Source of the DNA: Candidatus Fermentibacteraceae bacterium
Lineage (GTDB): Bacteria > Fermentibacterota > Fermentibacteria > Fermentibacterales > JCC-6
Length of the DNA stretch: 10,430 nt
Direction: 5' to 3'
NCBI GenBank assembly: GCA_030596465.1
Contig: JAUVJW010000041.1
Coordinates: 1-10,430 of the forward strand
The position numbers and the translations under genes were made by a program. The notes under the pieces are model-generated. The model did not search any database. It had not been told where the DNA came from and worked only from the letters and a program-made list of their open reading frames with translations. Position 1 is the stretch's first letter, and each line of letters starts with the position of its first letter. Positions 6,961 to 10,430 of the stretch are shown here, in pieces.

Positions 6961-8199
6961 ATGAATTTGCGTATAATTCTGGCCTGGGGCGGTCTTCTCA
7001 TCATGGTTTTTGGTGGAAGACTCATGACAACAGATGTTGCAGCCCAGTATCAGGTCGCTGAATCAGTCTACGGGGTACGAGATCTTTTCACCTCCGAGGA
7101 CGGATGGCATGTCTCCGGTGTAAGATCCGACAACTATGTACCCCATGCCCCCGGGTATTCAGTGATTCTTCTTCCTGCCGCGGGCACTGGCATTCTTCTG
7201 GGGCTTTCGGCAGGCAAGGTCGCCGCGGCGCTTACAAGCGCTTTTGCCAGCGTACTGCTTGTTCTTGCAGTAAAAAAGCTTGCAGATGGTTTTATGGGCA
7301 GGGTGGATTTCGGCAGATTTCTTCTTGTTACGGTAGGTACCATGGCACTAATCTACGGACGAATGCCTTACGATGTTACTTCCGCCGCCGCGCTTGCTCT
7401 GTGGGGAGCCTGGTTCATGCAGACAAACAAACCTTTTATTGCGGGAGTTCTTTTTGGGGCTGCCCTTCTGGTTCGCCCGGATTCGGTTGTTCTTCTGCCC
7501 ATGTACTGGACAGAAGAGAAACATCTTGAGAAATTCGCCTTTGCCGCCGCGGGGGCTTTTCCTTTTGTTCTTGGAATACTCGGTTACAATTTTTACCGGT
7601 TTGGTTCGATTTTATCAGATGGACACTCACAGGATCCAGCTATAGTAGTAGATATGTTCAGCCGTGGTATTCCAGGCCTTCTTTTCAGTCCGGGAAAGGG
7701 ATTGTTCTGGTACGCGCCTTTGACCATTCTGGCAATCTTCCACTGTGGAGACTGGCGTTTCTGGAGCCCCTTTGTCTTTTCGCTTGTTCTTCACGGATTT
7801 CTTCACGACTGGACCGGCGGTACCGGATGGGGGCCAAGATTTCTCTTCCTGATTCTTCCTGTGCTGTTCATGCCCCTGATGAGGAAGGATATCGGGGGAA
7901 AACTGTTCAGGATACTGGCGGTGGCTTCTGTGCTGATAACTGTTGCGGCGTGTGTTACCGATACCAATGCTCTTGAGCAAAGACTTGGCGCGGACGAGTT
8001 TGATTCTCAGTCAAGGCAGACCGTAATATGGTCACTGAATCGTTCGCCACTGCTTCAAACACTGCTTCATCCCGATATTACCCACCCTGATCTGCTTGGA
8101 TACCATGCCGCCGGTATTCCCGGAGCCATGACGCAGTTTGCGGTCGGTGCAGCTCTATTCCTTTACGCACTGCTTGGGAAAAGGTTGAAAAAAACATGA
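6961..8199 (+). CDS. Polytopic GT-C-type glycosyltransferase (GT39/ArnT-like)
   Basis: A 412-residue integral membrane protein with an N-terminal helix (about 4-19) and roughly nine to eleven hydrophobic spans (for example 66-82, 88-104, 118-133, 140-152, 158-180, 191-211, 248-262, 266-281, 293-306, 316-331, 386-405). Right after helix 1 is MTTDVAAQYQVAESV; D25 sits where GT-C enzymes carry the catalytic aspartate in the first extracytoplasmic loop. Other family-like features are HAPGYSV (62-68), LLVRPDS (169-175), FSPGKGLFWYAP (242-253) and GGTGWGPRF (286-294). GT-C enzymes take the sugar from a polyprenyl-phosphate sugar on the outer face of the inner membrane, which matches the polyprenol-phosphate sugar synthase encoded upstream. 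The acceptor is unknown. It starts 5 bases after the previous stop, with only a weak Shine-Dalgarno (GGGTAAGA). The exact subfamily is uncertain. Confidence 0.72.
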   Translation: MNLRIILAWGGLLIMVFGGRLMTTDVAAQYQVAESVYGVRDLFTSEDGWHVSGVRSDNYVPHAPGYSVILLPAAGTGILLGLSAGKVAAALTSAFASVLLVLAVKKLADGFMGRVDFGRFLLVTVGTMALIYGRMPYDVTSAAALALWGAWFMQTNKPFIAGVLFGAALLVRPDSVVLLPMYWTEEKHLEKFAFAAAGAFPFVLGILGYNFYRFGSILSDGHSQDPAIVVDMFSRGIPGLLFSPGKGLFWYAPLTILAIFHCGDWRFWSPFVFSLVLHGFLHDWTGGTGWGPRFLFLILPVLFMPLMRKDIGGKLFRILAVASVLITVAACVTDTNALEQRLGADEFDSQSRQTVIWSLNRSPLLQTLLHPDITHPDLLGYHAAGIPGAMTQFAVGAALFLYALLGKRLKKT

Positions 8200-9269
8200 G
8201 AATTCTCCACCTGTCCCCGCAGAATTACACAGGGATTCTTACCCTTTTCGTAAAAGGCCATGAGGCGCTGGGACATGAAAGCAGGCTTGTAACTTTTTAC
8301 AGAGCGAAGAGTCAGTATCCTGAGGATATCTGCTTGAATCTTCCTTTTGTGGGTCCTATGGAATGGCTCTGGAAGGTAAAAAGGCTTATTCGCAGCGGAA
8401 GTCTGAATGTACCGTTCACGGGAACAACGGAAAGAATATTCTGGACACCATCCAGAGCGGAACGGATACTGATGCCCCTTCGGGATTTAATCTGGACACC
8501 GCGGGTGAACCGGGCCGCAAAGAAATACGGCCTGTGGGACTTTAATATTTATGTTCTCGAGGGAGGTATGAGCTTTTTTCGGGACGGCAGAGATGTGAAG
8601 AAGCTCCGGGCTGCCGGAAAGCACATTGTTTCCAACTATCACGGTCTTGATCTGCGGATGCGGGGTGCCATCAAACCGGTATGGGACGCCACAGAACTTC
8701 ACACAACCTGCGAATTTGATCTCTACCGGAGGTATCCCGAACTGGAATATCTGTTTCTTCCTTTTGATGCTTCCATGGTTCCCCCCGCAAACCCGGCGGG
8801 CAATATTGTGAAGATATGCCACGCCCCCCGGATAAGGTCAGTGAAGGGTACAGACAAAATAGTGGAAGTTGTGGAAAAGCTTTCTAAAACTCTTCCTGTG
8901 GAAATGGTTCTTATTGAGAACATGTCCCATGCTGACGCGATCAGACTGAAGTCCCGGTGCCACATAGCCGTAGATCAGATCGCGAGCGGAGATATGGGTT
9001 ACGGTGTAAATTCCCTGGAGAGCCTTGCAATGGGTATATGTACTGTAACAAATCTGTCCGAGGCCTATCAGAATTTCATTCCCGACCATCCGTTTGTTCT
9101 TGCGGAACCGCATAATCTCGGGAAGGTACTTACAGAGCTGGTTCTTGATGAGCAGCTCAGGAATCGATACGCGGCGGCCGGACCTGACTGGATAAGGAAG
9201 ACCCACCACTGGAAGTCGGTAGCAGAACACATGCACAAAAGATACGCGGAACTTGGATGGTCTGAATAA
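8196..9269 (+). CDS. GT4-like (GT-B fold) glycosyltransferase
   Basis: The 357-residue soluble product begins MRILHLSPQNYTGILTLFVK, a Rossmann strand and loop typical of retaining GT-B enzymes, followed by an ALGHESRLVTFY second strand. HIVSNYHGLDLRMRG (143-157) resembles the HGSDLR element of GT4 enzymes in capsule and O-antigen clusters. The C-terminal half holds the nucleotide-sugar-binding domain: KICHAPRIRSVKGTDKI (206-222), a strand near 236-241 (EMVLIE), HIAVDQIASGDMGYGVNSLE (256-275) and SLESLAMG (273-280), where E275 fits the conserved glutamate. The first half is unusually rich in basic and aromatic residues (55-115), which may form a membrane-facing surface. It would add a sugar to a lipid-linked acceptor in the cytoplasm; donor and linkage are unknown. 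Its ATG overlaps the previous stop by 4 bases and its TAA overlaps the next ATG by 1 base. Confidence 0.78.
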   Translation: MRILHLSPQNYTGILTLFVKGHEALGHESRLVTFYRAKSQYPEDICLNLPFVGPMEWLWKVKRLIRSGSLNVPFTGTTERIFWTPSRAERILMPLRDLIWTPRVNRAAKKYGLWDFNIYVLEGGMSFFRDGRDVKKLRAAGKHIVSNYHGLDLRMRGAIKPVWDATELHTTCEFDLYRRYPELEYLFLPFDASMVPPANPAGNIVKICHAPRIRSVKGTDKIVEVVEKLSKTLPVEMVLIENMSHADAIRLKSRCHIAVDQIASGDMGYGVNSLESLAMGICTVTNLSEAYQNFIPDHPFVLAEPHNLGKVLTELVLDEQLRNRYAAAGPDWIRKTHHWKSVAEHMHKRYAELGWSE

Positions 9270-10430
9270 TGGCTGAATCCGGCCAGAGAGATCTGGCAAG
9301 AGAGACTCTTTTATACGCGCTGGCGATGATTGTAAGCGGGCTCGTGCAGTTTGCTTTCCTGCCGTTCATGAGTTCATTTCTTACCCCGGAACAGGCTGGA
9401 GAACTGGGTGTAGTAAGAATAATAAGCGAGATCATTGCCGGAATTGTTATTCTCGGTCTTCCTGCTTCTATCATAAGGGCCTGGCATCAGACCGATGCCC
9501 ACAGAGCTGTTCTTATCCGTTCAATTGTGATGCCTCTTGCACCTCTTCTGCTTGCCGCGATTCTGGTTCTTGCCCTTGGTGGTAAGTTGTCTGAGACTCT
9601 TCATATTACAAATTCTTTCCTTCTCTTTCATGCTCTTGCTCTGGGCGGTTCCGTGGCTCTGCTGCAGGTTGCTCTTTCCATGCCACGCGCAAAAGGAATG
9701 GCCGGTACCTATTTCACCATTCAGTTTGCCAGAGGGTTGTTTTCTCTGGGGCTGCTTTTTTTCCTGCTTCGATCTGTGGATGCCAATGGCGCGATAGAGG
9801 CTTTTCTTGAGGCCAGATGGATACCTACCACTTTTGCTGTGATCTTTTCCTTTCTCTTTGTATGGAGGGCTACAAGAAGCTCTTCATCAATTCGTCCACC
9901 GGAACGGCTTACCAGAAGCATGCTTGTGTTCAGTCTGCCCCTTGTACCCGCAAGTCTTGCTCTGCTGGTATTGTCCAGCGCGGATATGTTCATGCTCAGA
10001 ACCATATGTACAGACATGGCTCAGAGTGGATGGTATGAATGGGCCGGCAGAGCCGTTCTTATTCTCACTCCTCTTACTCTTGGATTCAGCATGGCCTGGC
10101 AGCGGTATATCTTCAGGAAAAAGAAAGAGGGCGGGAGAATGGATGAGCTGGGTAGAACCGCCCTTCTCTTTATGGTAACAGTGATCTGGGCTGCTATGGT
10201 TCTTGCCCTTCTGTCAAATGAGATTGTTTCTGTTTTCGGAGGAGGTGAGTGGCTCCCGGCTGCAAAAGTTCTTCCGTGGATTGCGGGGTCATCTGCCATG
10301 TACGCACTTTTTACTGTTTCACAGACAGCTCCGCTTCTTACCGGACAGACTAAGTACATAGGTTGGATGACTGCTTTCGGTGCTGTGATCAATATTGGAT
10401 TCAACCTGAGACTGATTCCTATTGCCGGAG
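9269..10430 (+). CDS. Wzx-like polysaccharide flippase (MOP superfamily), 3' end cut by window edge
   Basis: From ATG 9269 the frame stays open to the right edge, giving 387 residues of an expected 420-480. The N-terminus, MAESGQRDLARETLLYALAM, is the short cytoplasmic lead and first helix seen in MOP flippases, followed by FLPFMSSFLTPEQAGELGVV (30-49). The latter matches the family element in which the first loop ends L.peeyG.l. The rest alternates hydrophobic spans with short basic loops; FSLPLVPASLALLVLSSADM in the middle matches the start of the second half-repeat (helix 7) of the family. Flippases of this kind move undecaprenyl-linked oligosaccharide across the inner membrane. A lipid II flippase (MurJ) is less likely given the neighbours. 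The 1-base overlap with the preceding stop (TAATG) and the lack of a good ribosome binding site suggest translation by reinitiation. Confidence 0.82.
   Translation, partial: MAESGQRDLARETLLYALAMIVSGLVQFAFLPFMSSFLTPEQAGELGVVRIISEIIAGIVILGLPASIIRAWHQTDAHRAVLIRSIVMPLAPLLLAAILVLALGGKLSETLHITNSFLLFHALALGGSVALLQVALSMPRAKGMAGTYFTIQFARGLFSLGLLFFLLRSVDANGAIEAFLEARWIPTTFAVIFSFLFVWRATRSSSSIRPPERLTRSMLVFSLPLVPASLALLVLSSADMFMLRTICTDMAQSGWYEWAGRAVLILTPLTLGFSMAWQRYIFRKKKEGGRMDELGRTALLFMVTVIWAAMVLALLSNEIVSVFGGGEWLPAAKVLPWIAGSSAMYALFTVSQTAPLLTGQTKYIGWMTAFGAVINIGFNLRLIPIAG

Noticed and set aside
8487..9474. Minus-strand open frames of 80-153 codons across the GT4 and flippase genes.
   Set aside because: They are shadows of well-supported plus-strand genes with coupled starts and stops, and they show no domain motifs.

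Overview
This window looks like a piece of chromosome from a diderm (outer-membrane) bacterium of moderate GC content. Two outer-membrane beta-barrel genes, a C-terminal FlgD/T9SS-like beta-sandwich on a secreted propeller protein, and tightly packed envelope-glycan genes would fit the FCB superphylum or an uncultured relative (Fermentibacteria-, Cloacimonadota- or WOR-3-like lineages). That placement is inference from gene style only; the window has no rRNA or marker gene to confirm it.

Layout. From 2855 leftward, two genes run on the minus strand: a POTRA-less Omp85/BamA-type barrel (2855-1830) and, after an 81-base gap, a long open frame (1748 to beyond base 1). The latter joins an N-terminal outer-membrane-barrel-like region to a signal peptide peptidase A (SppA, family S49) protease. 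A 147-base divergent region (2856-3002) separates them from six plus-strand genes that run to the right edge with gaps of 9 bases or less, or overlaps: polyprenol-phosphate mannose synthase-like GT2 (3003-3710), secreted beta-propeller protein (3720-5981), FemAB/GNAT-like transferase (5978-6955), GT-C integral membrane glycosyltransferase (6961-8199), GT4-like cytoplasmic glycosyltransferase (8196-9269) and a Wzx-like MOP flippase cut by the right edge (9269 on).

How the genes may work together. The plus-strand genes read as part of an envelope polysaccharide or glycoconjugate operon: the GT2 would make a polyprenyl-phosphate-linked sugar, the GT-C enzyme would use it on the outer face of the inner membrane, the GT4 enzyme would extend a lipid-linked glycan in the cytoplasm, and the flippase would move it across. 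The FemAB-like enzyme would add an acyl or aminoacyl group. The propeller protein is the outlier.

The most unusual item is the barrel-SppA fusion, which would place an S49 protease at the outer membrane rather than the inner membrane. Its start region also holds an anti-Shine-Dalgarno-like sequence that could pair with its own ribosome binding site. No tRNA, rRNA, CRISPR array, insertion sequence or phage gene was seen.
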